Counted from the stretch's first letter, positions 1-8,547 are shown. The stretch is 37,711 nucleotides of DNA from JBOHBN01 sp050698355 (GCA_050698355.1 JBOHBN010000381.1:1-37711); one strand, 5' to 3'. Notes: generated by a model not told the origin, from the sequence alone. Program-made: numbers and translations.

Positions 1-241
1 ACGACGATGTCGACGCCATCGCGGGCCGCCTTCTGGTGGCAGCGGTCGAGCATGTCGGCCGAGGAGTCGACTCCCTCCACCTCAGGTCGAGCATCGGCTC
101 CCCGTCGCCGCAGCCGAGTTCCAGCGCGGGCTCACCAGACTCCGCGATGAACCGCTCGTACGGCTCCCGCTGCTCGTGGGCGGACTTCAGCGGCCCGTAG
201 AGGTCGGCGACCAGCCCTGAATAGAAGTCCGCCGCGTCCAC
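1..241 (-). pseudogene. Decayed class I SAM methyltransferase (5' part, frameshifted)
   Basis: Reading leftward from a possible GTG at 241, one frame gives a start like a class I SAM-dependent methyltransferase, with DFYSGLVADLYGPLK and then the SAM-binding motif LELGCGDGEP. Near base 83 the homologous reading moves to another frame, which continues EGVDSSADMLDRC, the usual second strand of the Rossmann fold. About five or six residues expected between the two parts are missing, so this is a small out-of-frame deletion rather than a single-base error. The N-terminus is also short: an in-frame stop lies in the palindrome just upstream, and there is no ATG and no Shine-Dalgarno site. The gene runs off the left edge of the window. 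I infer a dead gene broken in two places. The fold assignment is firmer than any substrate. Confidence 0.6.
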
Positions 242-259
242 CCAGGAATCGTTGCAGAC

Positions 260-303
260 TTGTCAGAACGTCATAGGGCTATAGCACCGTGAGGTTCTGA
301 CAA
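260..303. repeat. 44-nt palindromic element, copy 1 (diverged)
   Basis: TTGTCAGAAC at 260-269 is perfectly inverted as GTTCTGACAA at 294-303. A second small palindrome, GCTATAGC (278-285), lies near the centre. It has exactly the same 44-nt length and the same TTGTCAG/CTGACAA ends as the elements at 6033 and 24731, but a different middle. It starts 18 nt beyond the stop of the ROK gene on the minus strand and abuts the truncated methyltransferase. It could act as a factor-independent terminator without a U-tract, or be a mobile or extragenic palindrome. The sequence does not decide between these. Confidence 0.6.
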
Positions 304-320
304 CTTCGCGAAACCCGGCG

Positions 321-1457
321 CTACACGGCGAAGAGCTGGGATTCGACCTCGTTGAGCGCCGCGCGTACCCCGCCGGTCAGGACGGCCTCGTCGCCCAGCA
401 CCGAGGTACGCACGTCCGGGAGCCGCAGGCAGTACGGCTCGAGGTGTCGGCGTACCGCGGTGGAGAGCACGTCGCCGGCGCGCGCCGGGCCACCGCCGAT
501 GACGAGGCAGGCGGGATCGAGCGCGAGCACGACGGCCGCCAGCCCCTGCGCGAGCGTCCCTGCCAGCGCGTCCACCGAGGCCAGCGCCGCACCGTCACCG
601 TGCGCGGCAGCGGCGAGCGTCCGCTCCGCGCGCTCGCTCTCCGGAGTGTGCTCGAAGCCGGCGAAGCTGAGCGCGTGGTCCCGCACGTCGGACCACCCGA
701 GAGCCGGCACCCACCCGATCTCGCCGGCCGCTCCCCCGGCGCCTCGGTACAACGTCCCGTCAATGATGGTCGCGACGCGGGCGCGCCGGCCGACGAGGAC
801 CCACACGACGGTGTCGACGTCGGCGCACGCACCGCGCCAGCGCTCGCCGATGGCGGCGAGGTTGACGTCGTTCTCCACGTGTACGGGACAGCTGAAGAAT
901 GAGGCCAGCTCACCGCGCAGCGAGAAGCCCGTCCAGTCCGGAAGGATGCTGCAGTGGGTCACGTCCGACCCGTCACGTACGACCCCCGGGGTGGCGACGG
1001 CGACCGCGCGCAGCCGCTTCTTCGGTACGCGCGCGCGGTGCAGCGCGTCTCGCGCGGCCGCGACGACGGTGCCGACGCGCTCGCGCCGTTCCGCGGTGGC
1101 GGCGACGGGCCGGCTGGACTCGGCGACCACCTCGCCCGCGAGGTCAGCCAGGACGCAGACGGTACGTCGCCGCCGGACCTCCACGGCCAGGACGTGGCCG
1201 ACGTCGGTACGGAACTGGTAGCTGCGGGCGGGCCGGCCGACCGTGCCGGTGCCTCGTCCCGCCGGCGTCTCGCGGACCAAGCCGTCGCACGCGAGCTCGT
1301 CCAGTACCGCTTCCACCGTTCGACGCGAGAGCCCGGTGCGCTCGACGACCTGCGCGAGCCGGAGCGGATCACCCGCGTACATCACGCGCAGGACCGCCAC
1401 GGCGTTGATCCGGCGGAGCAGCGCCGGATCGCCCGTGTACGGCTGGTCGCCAATCAA
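321..1457 (-). CDS. ROK family transcriptional regulator
   Basis: A 378-aa ROK-type sugar-responsive repressor. An N-terminal winged helix (about residues 12-65, with TGLSRRTVEAVLDELACDGL as the recognition region) is followed by an ROK fold with ENDVNLAAIGERW and GAGGAAGEIG. The Cys-rich zinc motif and the DxGxT phosphate loop of ROK kinases are absent, so it should bind sugar rather than phosphorylate it. I place the start at a TTG (1457) because AAGGA lies five bases upstream. The longer open frame to 1577 would run through the neighbouring gene's promoter and start. It is divergent from the oxidoreductase/ABC sugar operon, and ROK repressors usually control such neighbours and respond to the transported sugar. 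Repression of that operon and of itself is inferred. The ligand is unknown. Confidence 0.85.
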   Translation of the reverse strand: MIGDQPYTGDPALLRRINAVAVLRVMYAGDPLRLAQVVERTGLSRRTVEAVLDELACDGLVRETPAGRGTGTVGRPARSYQFRTDVGHVLAVEVRRRRTVCVLADLAGEVVAESSRPVAATAERRERVGTVVAAARDALHRARVPKKRLRAVAVATPGVVRDGSDVTHCSILPDWTGFSLRGELASFFSCPVHVENDVNLAAIGERWRGACADVDTVVWVLVGRRARVATIIDGTLYRGAGGAAGEIGWVPALGWSDVRDHALSFAGFEHTPESERAERTLAAAAHGDGAALASVDALAGTLAQGLAAVVLALDPACLVIGGGPARAGDVLSTAVRRHLEPYCLRLPDVRTSVLGDEAVLTGGVRAALNEVESQLFAV

Positions 1458-1478
1458 CTCGGTCCTTCGGGGATGCCA

Positions 1479-1509
1479 TTGACAGCTAGTTATGCGAGAG
1501 AGTAACAAT
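1479..1509 (+). promoter_or_regulatory. Promoter of the sugar operon with a possible ROK operator
   Basis: A consensus -35, TTGACA, is at 1479-1484. About 18 nt on is a weak -10, TAACAA (1503-1508). Between and overlapping them is an inverted GTTA...TAAC (1489-1506) that could be a repressor site. The gene's Shine-Dalgarno AAGGAGG (1526-1532) follows, then GTG at 1537. The -35 is convincing. The -10 and the operator are suggestions only. Confidence 0.45.
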
Positions 1510-1536
1510 ATTCTGCAGCCGTCGTAAGGAGGTTTC

Positions 1537-2847
1537 GTGGCCGAACCGCTGAGCATCGCCATCGTCGGCGCCGGCAACCGCGGCAGCGGCTACGCCCGCA
1601 TCGCGGCGACCGATGGCAGGGCCAGCGTCGTCGCGGTCGCCGAGCCGGACGAGAAGCGCAGGGACTCGCTCGCCCGCGATCACGGCATCCCGGCCGACCG
1701 CTGCTTCAAGATCTGGCAGGAGCTCGCTTGCGAACCGCGGCTGGCGGACGCGGTCATCGTCGCCACCCAGGACGCCATGCACTACTCCTCGGTGATCGCG
1801 ATGATCCAGCAGGGCTACCACGTACTGCTGGAGAAACCGATGGCGGCGACCGAGGAGGAGTGCGACGCCATCGTCGACGAGGCCGAACGCGCCGGCGTCA
1901 TCCTCGCGCTCTGCCATGTCCTGCGCTACACGCCGTACACCCAGGCGCTGCGACGCACCATCGACAGCGGCGTCATCGGCGACGTCGTGTCGGTGCAGCA
2001 CCTCGAGCCCGTCGGCTGGTGGCACCAGGCGCACTCGTTCGTACGCGGCAACTGGCGTCGTACGGACGAGTCGGCGTTCATGCTGCTGGCCAAGTCCGTG
2101 CACGACCTGGACTGGCTCAACCACATCATCGCGCTGCGGCCACAGCGGGTGTCCTCGTTCGGCGGGCTCTACCACTTCCGTCCGGAGCAGGCACCCGAAG
2201 GCGCGGCCAGCCGGTGCCTGGACTGCCCGGTCGAGCAGACCTGCCCGTACTCGGCGGTACGCATCTACATGTCCTGCCTTGGCGACCCCCAGGCGGAACG
2301 GTGGCCACTGTCCACTGTCACCTCTGACCTGACCCCGCAAGGCGTACTGACCGCGCTGCGCGACGGTCCGTACGGTCGCTGCGTGTACGACTGCGACAAC
2401 GACGTCGTCGACCACCAGGTCGTGAACATCGAGTACGAGCGCGGCGTCAACGCCTCGTTCACCATGACCGCCTTCACCCCGCACACGTTCCGGCTCACCC
2501 GGGTATTCGGCACGCACGGCTACCTCACCGGAGACGGTGACCGGATCAGCGTGCTCGACTTCCGCACGAGCGAGGAGCACACGATCGACCTGCCTGTCGG
2601 CGCCAACTCCGGTGCCGGCGGGCACGCGGGCGGCGACAGCGGCCTCATACGCGCGTTCATCAGCGGCCTCACGTCGGGTTCGCCGCAGTCGGACCTCACT
2701 GATCCGCGAGACAGCCTCGCATCGCACAAGCTGGCGTGGGCGGCCGAACGGGCGCGGCTCACCTCGTCCGTCATCGACCTGCCCTCGACCCGCAAGGCCC
2801 CGCACGACTCGGAGGAACTCCCGTGCCACACAACCCACACCGCCTGA
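1537..2847 (+). CDS. Gfo/Idh/MocA family NAD(P)-dependent oxidoreductase
   Basis: A 436-aa oxidoreductase of the Gfo/Idh/MocA family, which oxidises or reduces sugars and cyclitols with a tightly held NAD(P). The Rossmann motif GAGNRG is at residues 11-16, the family's EKP motif at 99-101, and the catalytic Lys/His/Asp set reads K186, H189 and D190. A cysteine group (C227, C230, C236, C247) follows in the C-terminal domain. This is longer than the core family of about 340 aa and suggests a bound metal in one subgroup. The GTG start follows a textbook AAGGAGG. The binding-protein gene begins 25 bp before this gene ends, so the two are almost certainly one operon. The substrate is probably the sugar that the linked ABC system imports, but it cannot be named. 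Confidence 0.88.
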   Translation: MAEPLSIAIVGAGNRGSGYARIAATDGRASVVAVAEPDEKRRDSLARDHGIPADRCFKIWQELACEPRLADAVIVATQDAMHYSSVIAMIQQGYHVLLEKPMAATEEECDAIVDEAERAGVILALCHVLRYTPYTQALRRTIDSGVIGDVVSVQHLEPVGWWHQAHSFVRGNWRRTDESAFMLLAKSVHDLDWLNHIIALRPQRVSSFGGLYHFRPEQAPEGAASRCLDCPVEQTCPYSAVRIYMSCLGDPQAERWPLSTVTSDLTPQGVLTALRDGPYGRCVYDCDNDVVDHQVVNIEYERGVNASFTMTAFTPHTFRLTRVFGTHGYLTGDGDRISVLDFRTSEEHTIDLPVGANSGAGGHAGGDSGLIRAFISGLTSGSPQSDLTDPRDSLASHKLAWAAERARLTSSVIDLPSTRKAPHDSEELPCHTTHTA

Positions 2848-4160
2848 TCCGGCTCGCGGGCGCCGCGGTGCTGACACTGTCGCTCGCGGCGTGCGGCGGC
2901 GCGCTCGCACCGGGCAGCAGCAACAACGAGGCGAATGACAGCGCGGGTCCGGTTTCCACAACCGTGCCGGGCAAGGACGTCACGCTGAAGATCGCGGTTG
3001 TCGACGCGCCGGACATGGTGAAGAAGCTCGCGGTCGCGTACCACAAGAAGCATCCCAACGTCACGATCAAGACCCAGTACACGCAGTTCGACGACTACGT
3101 GAAGAACATCAAGCTGACGATGTCGAGTGACACTGCACCCGACATCGCACAGTTCAACTCCGGGGCCATGCAGAGCATCATCGCCGCGGGGTTGCTCCGC
3201 AACCTGGACCCGTACTCCAAGGCGTACCAATGGAAGGGCGCCTTCCCCGCCATCGGCCTGCAGCAGCTCTCCACCGACAAGACCGGCAAGACGTTCGGCA
3301 CCGGCTCGCTCTACGCGGTCCCCGCCGGCATGTCGCTTGTCGGGGTCTTCTACAACAAGAAGCTCGCCAGCAAGGCCGGTATCACCGCTCCACCCAAGAC
3401 CTTCGCCGATTTCGAGAAGGACCTGGCCAAGGCCAAGAAGGCGGGCCAGCAACCTCTCGCGGTCGGTGCGCTCGACACCGGCGCGCTGCACGTGTGGGCG
3501 GAACTGGTCAACATCAACATGCCGCTCGACAAGTACCGGACCTGGGTGTACGGCCGTGATGGCGGCACCATCAAGACGCCAGGCGCCAAAGCGGCGACCG
3601 AGAAGATCCAGGAGTGGGCACAGAAGGGCTACATCCCGAAGAGCGCCAACGGCACCAGCGAGAACGACTCCGCCGCGCACTTCCGGCAGGGCGCGGCGAC
3701 GTTCACCGTCAACGGGAACTGGGAGGCCGCAAAGATGGCGAAGAGCATGGGCAGCAACGTCGGCTTCTTCGCCATGCCACCCAAGCAGCCGGGCGGCACG
3801 ACGACGGGGAACGGTTACAGCGTGTCGTACGCGCTGTCGTCCAAGTCCGACCACCCAAACGTGGCGGCGAACTTCCTCGACTTCCTGCACTCGGCCAAGG
3901 CCGCGAAGATCGAGAGCGAGGGTGGGTTCCTACCCGCCAACGCCGAGGCGGCTCCGGAGGTGAGCGGCGTGCTCGGCGACCTCTCGCACGCGTACCAGAA
4001 GGTCGTCGAGGACGACGGGATCCAGCAGTTCCCGGACGCCTCCGCGCCGGCCATGCTGGACAAGCTGCAATCGGGCTTGCAGAAGGTGCTCGCCGGACGG
4101 ATGGAGCCGGACGCATTCCTGACGTCCTTGCAGCAGACATGGGAGAGCTACCACAAGTAG
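2823..4160 (+). CDS. ABC transporter sugar-binding lipoprotein
   Basis: A 445-aa extracellular solute-binding protein of the carbohydrate ABC uptake type (family 1, MalE-like). The GTG start at 2823 follows GGAGGAA and lies inside the end of the oxidoreductase gene. The signal peptide ends in a lipobox, LAAC, with Cys24 as the lipidated residue, so the mature protein is anchored on the outside of the membrane. The linker after it is Ser/Asn-rich, then comes the periplasmic-binding fold with motifs such as VLKIAVVDAPD-like first strand and the TFTVNGNWE region typical of this family. It should hand a sugar to the two permeases downstream. A 117-nt gap separates it from the first permease, which is long for this otherwise packed operon, but I see no clear terminator there. 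Confidence 0.9.
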   Translation: MPHNPHRLIRLAGAAVLTLSLAACGGALAPGSSNNEANDSAGPVSTTVPGKDVTLKIAVVDAPDMVKKLAVAYHKKHPNVTIKTQYTQFDDYVKNIKLTMSSDTAPDIAQFNSGAMQSIIAAGLLRNLDPYSKAYQWKGAFPAIGLQQLSTDKTGKTFGTGSLYAVPAGMSLVGVFYNKKLASKAGITAPPKTFADFEKDLAKAKKAGQQPLAVGALDTGALHVWAELVNINMPLDKYRTWVYGRDGGTIKTPGAKAATEKIQEWAQKGYIPKSANGTSENDSAAHFRQGAATFTVNGNWEAAKMAKSMGSNVGFFAMPPKQPGGTTTGNGYSVSYALSSKSDHPNVAANFLDFLHSAKAAKIESEGGFLPANAEAAPEVSGVLGDLSHAYQKVVEDDGIQQFPDASAPAMLDKLQSGLQKVLAGRMEPDAFLTSLQQTWESYHK

Positions 4161-4277
4161 CGGTACCGACATGACAGCGCATCCCGTCGCCCTTCCGCGC
4201 TCCGGTCCTCGCTCGGTCCGTCTGTGTCTGCGGTGCCACCTGTTGACCGCTGCGATGCTCACGCGTAAGGGCTCCTC

Positions 4278-5204
4278 GTGACCACGATCGACAGGTCGGT
4301 GACGTCGGCCCCTGCCCGGAAGCGGGCAGCGGGCCGGCGGAAGCAGCGGCGCCGTGTCCGAGGGTACGTCTACGTCCTGCCCGCGTTCCTCATCTACCTG
4401 CTGTTCGCGATCCTGCCGGCGCTGCACACGGTGTACCTGTCGTTCTACAACTGGGACGGCGTCGGGCTGGCCACGTCGGCGGGGTTCAGCAACTACGTGC
4501 AGGTGCTCACCGACCCGGCACTGCGCGGTGCGCTGTGGCACGCGATGGTGTTCATCATCTTCTTCGCCGTCATCCCGATCATCATTGGCCTGGTGCTGGT
4601 GGGGTTGCTCGCCCGGCACAAGCGGCGCGGGATGGGCGCGTTCCGCGTACTGTTCTTCCTTCCCCAGGTCGTACCGATGGTCGCGGTCGGCATCACGTGG
4701 CGGTGGATGTACGCGAGCGACGGCGTGGTCAACCAGGTGCTGGGCCTGCTCGGCCTGGACGGGATCACCCAGGCCTGGCTGGGTAGCTTCACCTTCGCGC
4801 TGCCCGCGGTCGGCCTCGTCGGCACGTGGGCGCTCACCGGGCTCTGCATGATGCTGTTCCTCAGCGGCGCCGCGAAGGTCGACCCGACGCTGTACGAGGC
4901 CGCGAAACTCGACGGGGCGGGGCCCGTACGCGAGTTCCTGACCGTCACGCTGCCCGCGCTGCGCGGCGAGATCGCGGTCGCGCTCACCGTGACGGTCATC
5001 GCGGCGCTGGCGAGCTTCGACGTCGTCTACGTCACCACGAACGGCGCGCCGGGCAACACCACGACCGTGCCCGGCCTGCTCGTCTACCGGCTCGCGTTCA
5101 CCAACGGCCAGGTCGGACTCGCCTCGGCGCTCGCGGTGGCGCTCACGATCCTGATCCTCATCGTGATCCTGCTGATCAATCGACTGGTCCGGCCGCAGAC
5201 ATGA
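4278..5204 (+). CDS. ABC sugar transporter permease (MalF-like)
   Basis: A 308-aa inner-membrane permease of the MalF/UgpA type. After a very basic cytoplasmic tail (residues 10-30) there are about six hydrophobic segments, the first at roughly 31-53. The EAA loop, which docks on the ATPase, reads YEAAKLDGAGPVREF with EAA at residues 207-209. The GTG start is preceded by a purine-rich TAAGGG. The last codons overlap the next gene (ATGA), so the two permeases are made together as a heterodimer. No ATPase gene is found in the operon, so it likely uses a shared MsiK-type ATPase encoded elsewhere, as is known for many actinomycete sugar importers. Confidence 0.92.
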   Translation: MTTIDRSVTSAPARKRAAGRRKQRRRVRGYVYVLPAFLIYLLFAILPALHTVYLSFYNWDGVGLATSAGFSNYVQVLTDPALRGALWHAMVFIIFFAVIPIIIGLVLVGLLARHKRRGMGAFRVLFFLPQVVPMVAVGITWRWMYASDGVVNQVLGLLGLDGITQAWLGSFTFALPAVGLVGTWALTGLCMMLFLSGAAKVDPTLYEAAKLDGAGPVREFLTVTLPALRGEIAVALTVTVIAALASFDVVYVTTNGAPGNTTTVPGLLVYRLAFTNGQVGLASALAVALTILILIVILLINRLVRPQT

Positions 5205-6025
5205 GAACGACGCGAACCGAGACGTACCTCAGCTACACGATGCTGACGCTGATGGCCATCGTGGTCATGGTGCCGTTCGTCACCATCGTGTTCACCGCGT
5301 TCCAGCCGTCGAACAGCCCCGTGTCCGGTCTCGCGCTGCCGAGCACGTGGAGCTGGGGGAACTTCGCCGAGGCGTGGACGACCGCGGGTTTCGGGCGGCT
5401 CATCGGCAACGGGCTGCTGATCGCTGTGGGTGTCGTCCCGCTGTCGGTCGCGCTGGCGACCCTCGCCGGGTACGCGCTCGGCACGATGCGCCTTCCCGGC
5501 GCCGGAGTCGTCTTCACGCTGTTCCTGCTCGGCCTCACCCTGCCGATCGAGCTCATCGTCATCCCGCTGTACTTCGACCTGCGCGCGGTCGGGCTGACGA
5601 ACTCGTACTGGGGCGTGATACTCGCCGAGAGCGCGGTGTTCATGCCGTTCGGCGTGTTCTGGATGCGGGCGCACTTCCTGTCCACGCCGCGGTCGTTGCT
5701 CGAAGCGGCGGAGATCGACGGCGCGACGACGCTGCGAACGTTGTGGTCGGTGCTGATGCCGCTGGCGCGTGCGCCGATGTCGACGCTCGCCGTGCTCTAC
5801 TTCATGTGGTCGTGGAACCAGTTCCTGCTTGTCCTGGTGCTCATCCAGAACCCCGCCAAGCGCACGGCGACCGCCGGGCTCGGTTTCTTCGTCGGCCAGT
5901 ACTCGACGAACGTTCCACTGCTCGCCGCCGGGACAATCATCGTGCTGCTGCCGATCTGCATCATGTACCTGGCCTTCCAGCGCCAGTTCATCCGCGGCAT
6001 GATGCAGGGCGCGTTCAAGGGGTAA
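5201..6025 (+). CDS. ABC sugar transporter permease (MalG-like)
   Basis: A 274-aa second permease (MalG/UgpE type), whose ATG overlaps the stop of the MalF-like gene. It has about six membrane segments, the first at roughly residues 10-34. The EAA loop reads LEAAEIDGATTLRT with EAA at 168-170, followed by the conserved Leu/Met-Pro. The family's usual C-terminal end, with a cluster of basic and Gly residues (FIRGMMQGAFKG), is intact. It is the last gene of the operon: eight bases past its stop is the 44-nt palindrome at 6033, and the convergent pyrophosphatase gene ends just beyond. It acts with the binding lipoprotein in sugar import. Confidence 0.92.
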   Translation: MRTTRTETYLSYTMLTLMAIVVMVPFVTIVFTAFQPSNSPVSGLALPSTWSWGNFAEAWTTAGFGRLIGNGLLIAVGVVPLSVALATLAGYALGTMRLPGAGVVFTLFLLGLTLPIELIVIPLYFDLRAVGLTNSYWGVILAESAVFMPFGVFWMRAHFLSTPRSLLEAAEIDGATTLRTLWSVLMPLARAPMSTLAVLYFMWSWNQFLLVLVLIQNPAKRTATAGLGFFVGQYSTNVPLLAAGTIIVLLPICIMYLAFQRQFIRGMMQGAFKG

Positions 6026-6032
6026 ACGCAAC

Positions 6033-6076
6033 TTGTCAGTGTCTCGTTGACCTGTAGCTCAACCAGACACTGACAA
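6033..6076. repeat. 44-nt palindromic element, copy 2
   Basis: The arms ACTTGTCAGTGTCT (6031-6044) and AGACACTGACAAGT (6065-6078) are perfect inverses over 14 nt. Inside them GTTGA (6046-6050) pairs with TCAAC (6059-6063), leaving one C/C mismatch and an 8-nt loop, CCTGTAGC. It fills the short gap between two convergent genes, so it may terminate both. It is nearly identical to the element at 24731. There is no U-tract. Confidence 0.8.
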
Positions 6077-6094
6077 GTGCCAAGAGCCGGAGCG

Positions 6095-8386
6095 CTACGC
6101 GGCGGTGGCCTGCTGCTCCTCGGCTTCTTCCGGCTCGTCGCTCTCCAAGCCCGTCCCGCGACGCTTCGAGACGAGGATCGCGGCGACCAGGATGCCGACC
6201 GCGACGACCACGACGATGACCCGGACGACGGTGTTGTCCGCGTACCCGACCACGGCCGGGGCGATGAGCAAGGAGACGAGGTTCATCACCTTGATCAACG
6301 GGTTGATCGCCGGCCCCGCCGTGTCCTTGAACGGGTCTCCGACCGTGTCACCGACGATCGTCGCCTCGTGAGCATCGGAGCCCTTGCCGCCGTGGTAGCC
6401 GTCCTCGACGAGCTTCTTCGCGTTGTCCCACGCACCGCCGGAGTTGGACAGGAACACCGCCATCAGCGTGCCGGCCGCGATGGCGCCGCCCAGGTACGCA
6501 CCCAGGGGCGCGTAGCCGAGCGCGAACCCGACCGCGATCGGCATCAGCACAGCCAGCAGGCCGGGAACGGCAAGCTGTCGCAGCGAGTCACGGGTGCACA
6601 GGTCGACCACCCGGCTGTAGTCGGGACGCTCGGAGTAGTCCATGATCCCTGGCTTCTCGCGGAACTGCCTGCGCACCTCGATCACGACCTGGCCCGCGGC
6701 GCGCCCCACAGCGGTGATCAGCAGCCCGGCGAAGAAGAACACGACGGCGGCGCCGATGATGACCCCGACGAGCACGTTCGGCTGCGCGATGGACAGGCCG
6801 AACGTCTCACCGCTCGGAAGCGACTCCTCCACGGCGCTGCGGAACGATCCGAACAGGGCTGTCGCGGCGAGCACGGCCGTCGCGATCGCGATGCCCTTGG
6901 TGATCGCCTTGGTCGTGTTGCCGACCGCGTCGAGGTTGGTCAGCACCGTCGCGCCCTGACCCTCGATGTCACCGGACATCTCGGCGACGCCCTGCGCGTT
7001 GTCGGTCACCGGGCCGAACGTGTCGGACGAGACGATCACGCCGACGGTCGTCAGCAGACCGGTGCCGGCGAGAGCGACCGCGAACAACGCGACCGTGGCG
7101 TTGCCGGCGCCCACGAGGAAGGCGCCGTACACCGCGGCGGCGATCAGCAGCGCCGAGTACACCGCCGACTCCAACCCGACGGAGACGCCGGAGAGGATCA
7201 CGGTCGCCGACCCGGTGCGAGACGACTGGCCGATCTCGCGCACCGGCCTGCGGTTGGTCTCGGTGAAGTACCCCGTGAGCACCTGGATCACGCTGGCGAG
7301 CAGCAGGCCGATGATGACGGAGGCGACCGCGATGAACCGCGGGTCACCGTCGTAGTTCGGGACCGCTGTGCCGTGCAGGTCCGAGAAGCTGCTGGGTAGG
7401 CCCGGGAACACGTACGCCGCGATCACCACGAGGATCGCGGAGATGATCGCGGAGACGAAGAAGCCGCGGTTGATCGCGGCCATGCCGCTGCGGTCCTTGC
7501 GCCGCGGCGACACCACGAAGATGCCGATGACCGCGGTGATCACGCCGATCATCGGGACGATGAGCGGAAAGATCAGGCCCTCGGTGCCGAACGCGAGCTT
7601 GCCGAGGATCAGCGAGGCGACCAGCGTGACAGCGTACGACTCGAACAGGTCGGCGGCCATACCGGCGCAGTCGCCGACGTTGTCGCCGACGTTGTCGGCC
7701 ATCGCCGCGGCGTTGCGCGGGTCGTCCTCCGGGAGGTTCCGCTCGACCTTGCCGACCAGGTCGGCCCCGACGTCGGCGGCCTTGGTGTAGATGCCGCCAC
7801 CCACACGCATGAACATCGCGAGCAGGGCCGCACCGAAGCCGAAACCCTCGAGCACCGAGGGCGCCTCGGAGCGGTAGATGAGCACGACGATCGCCGCGCC
7901 GAACAGCCCGAGGCCGACGGTGAACATGCCGGCGACGCCGCCCGTACGGAATGCGATCCGCATCGCCTTGTGCTCGTCACCGGACTCGCGGGCGGCGGCG
8001 GCGACCCGGACGTTGCCGCGCACGGCCAGCCACATGCCGGCGAACCCGGTGACCGCGGAGAACGCCGCCCCGATGACGAAGAAGACCGAGCGGCCGATCC
8101 GGACCGACGCGGAGTCGGCCGGCAGCAGGGAGAGCAGGATAACGAGGATCACCACGAACGGCGCGAGGGTGAGGAACTGCCGTTTCAGGTAGGCGCTAGC
8201 ACCCTCCTGCACCGCGCGGGAGATTTCCTGCATCCGCTCGGTGCCCTGGCCGGCCTTGAGCACCTCGCGAACAAGGGCGCCCGCGACGGCGAGCGCCAGC
8301 AGCGCGACGACGGCGACGACGACGACGGTGGTCACGTTCGCGCCGCTCAGACTGACGGTCTCGGCACTGAGGGTCAGGCCGGGCAT
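6095..8386 (-). CDS. hppA: Membrane H+-translocating pyrophosphatase (K+-independent)
   Basis: A 763-aa integral membrane pyrophosphatase that splits pyrophosphate and pumps protons out of the cytoplasm. About 16 hydrophobic segments are spread along the chain. The pyrophosphate-binding motif DNVGDNVGD is at residues 231-239 with the conserved CAGMAADLFESY after it. GNTTKAITKG carries Lys493 and Thr496, the pair that in this family marks the K+-independent class. The ATG follows AAGGAGGACGA, an ideal ribosome site. In Streptomyces the same gene also lies next to bldG, so this order is old. It ends against the 44-nt palindrome shared with the sugar operon. A bulged hairpin (about 8405-8433) lies in the leader between the bldG operon and this start. 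Its role is unclear. Confidence 0.97.
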   Translation of the reverse strand: MPGLTLSAETVSLSGANVTTVVVVAVVALLALAVAGALVREVLKAGQGTERMQEISRAVQEGASAYLKRQFLTLAPFVVILVILLSLLPADSASVRIGRSVFFVIGAAFSAVTGFAGMWLAVRGNVRVAAAARESGDEHKAMRIAFRTGGVAGMFTVGLGLFGAAIVVLIYRSEAPSVLEGFGFGAALLAMFMRVGGGIYTKAADVGADLVGKVERNLPEDDPRNAAAMADNVGDNVGDCAGMAADLFESYAVTLVASLILGKLAFGTEGLIFPLIVPMIGVITAVIGIFVVSPRRKDRSGMAAINRGFFVSAIISAILVVIAAYVFPGLPSSFSDLHGTAVPNYDGDPRFIAVASVIIGLLLASVIQVLTGYFTETNRRPVREIGQSSRTGSATVILSGVSVGLESAVYSALLIAAAVYGAFLVGAGNATVALFAVALAGTGLLTTVGVIVSSDTFGPVTDNAQGVAEMSGDIEGQGATVLTNLDAVGNTTKAITKGIAIATAVLAATALFGSFRSAVEESLPSGETFGLSIAQPNVLVGVIIGAAVVFFFAGLLITAVGRAAGQVVIEVRRQFREKPGIMDYSERPDYSRVVDLCTRDSLRQLAVPGLLAVLMPIAVGFALGYAPLGAYLGGAIAAGTLMAVFLSNSGGAWDNAKKLVEDGYHGGKGSDAHEATIVGDTVGDPFKDTAGPAINPLIKVMNLVSLLIAPAVVGYADNTVVRVIVVVVAVGILVAAILVSKRRGTGLESDEPEEAEEQQATAA

Positions 8387-8505
8387 TCGTCCTCCTTCGA
8401 GTCACAGCCGGGCGGTCGTCCCCGGGCTGCGACATCCTCCTTGACAGGCGGTTATCCCCAGGGCGACGTACGGGTCCCGACGCGCTCACCGAGGGATTGG
8501 TACGC

Positions 8506-8523
8506 GTGGGACACGCGTCCCAC
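8506..8523 (-). terminator. Hairpin after the bldG operon
   Basis: GTGGGAC (8506-8512), a 4-nt loop, then GTCCCAC (8517-8523) make a perfect 7-bp stem 25 nt past the stop of the second bldG-operon gene. There is no run of T after it, as is common in actinomycetes. It would separate the bldG pair from hppA, which is read in the same direction. Confidence 0.5.
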
Positions 8524-8547
8524 CGACTGGCCGGTCAGTGTACGCGG

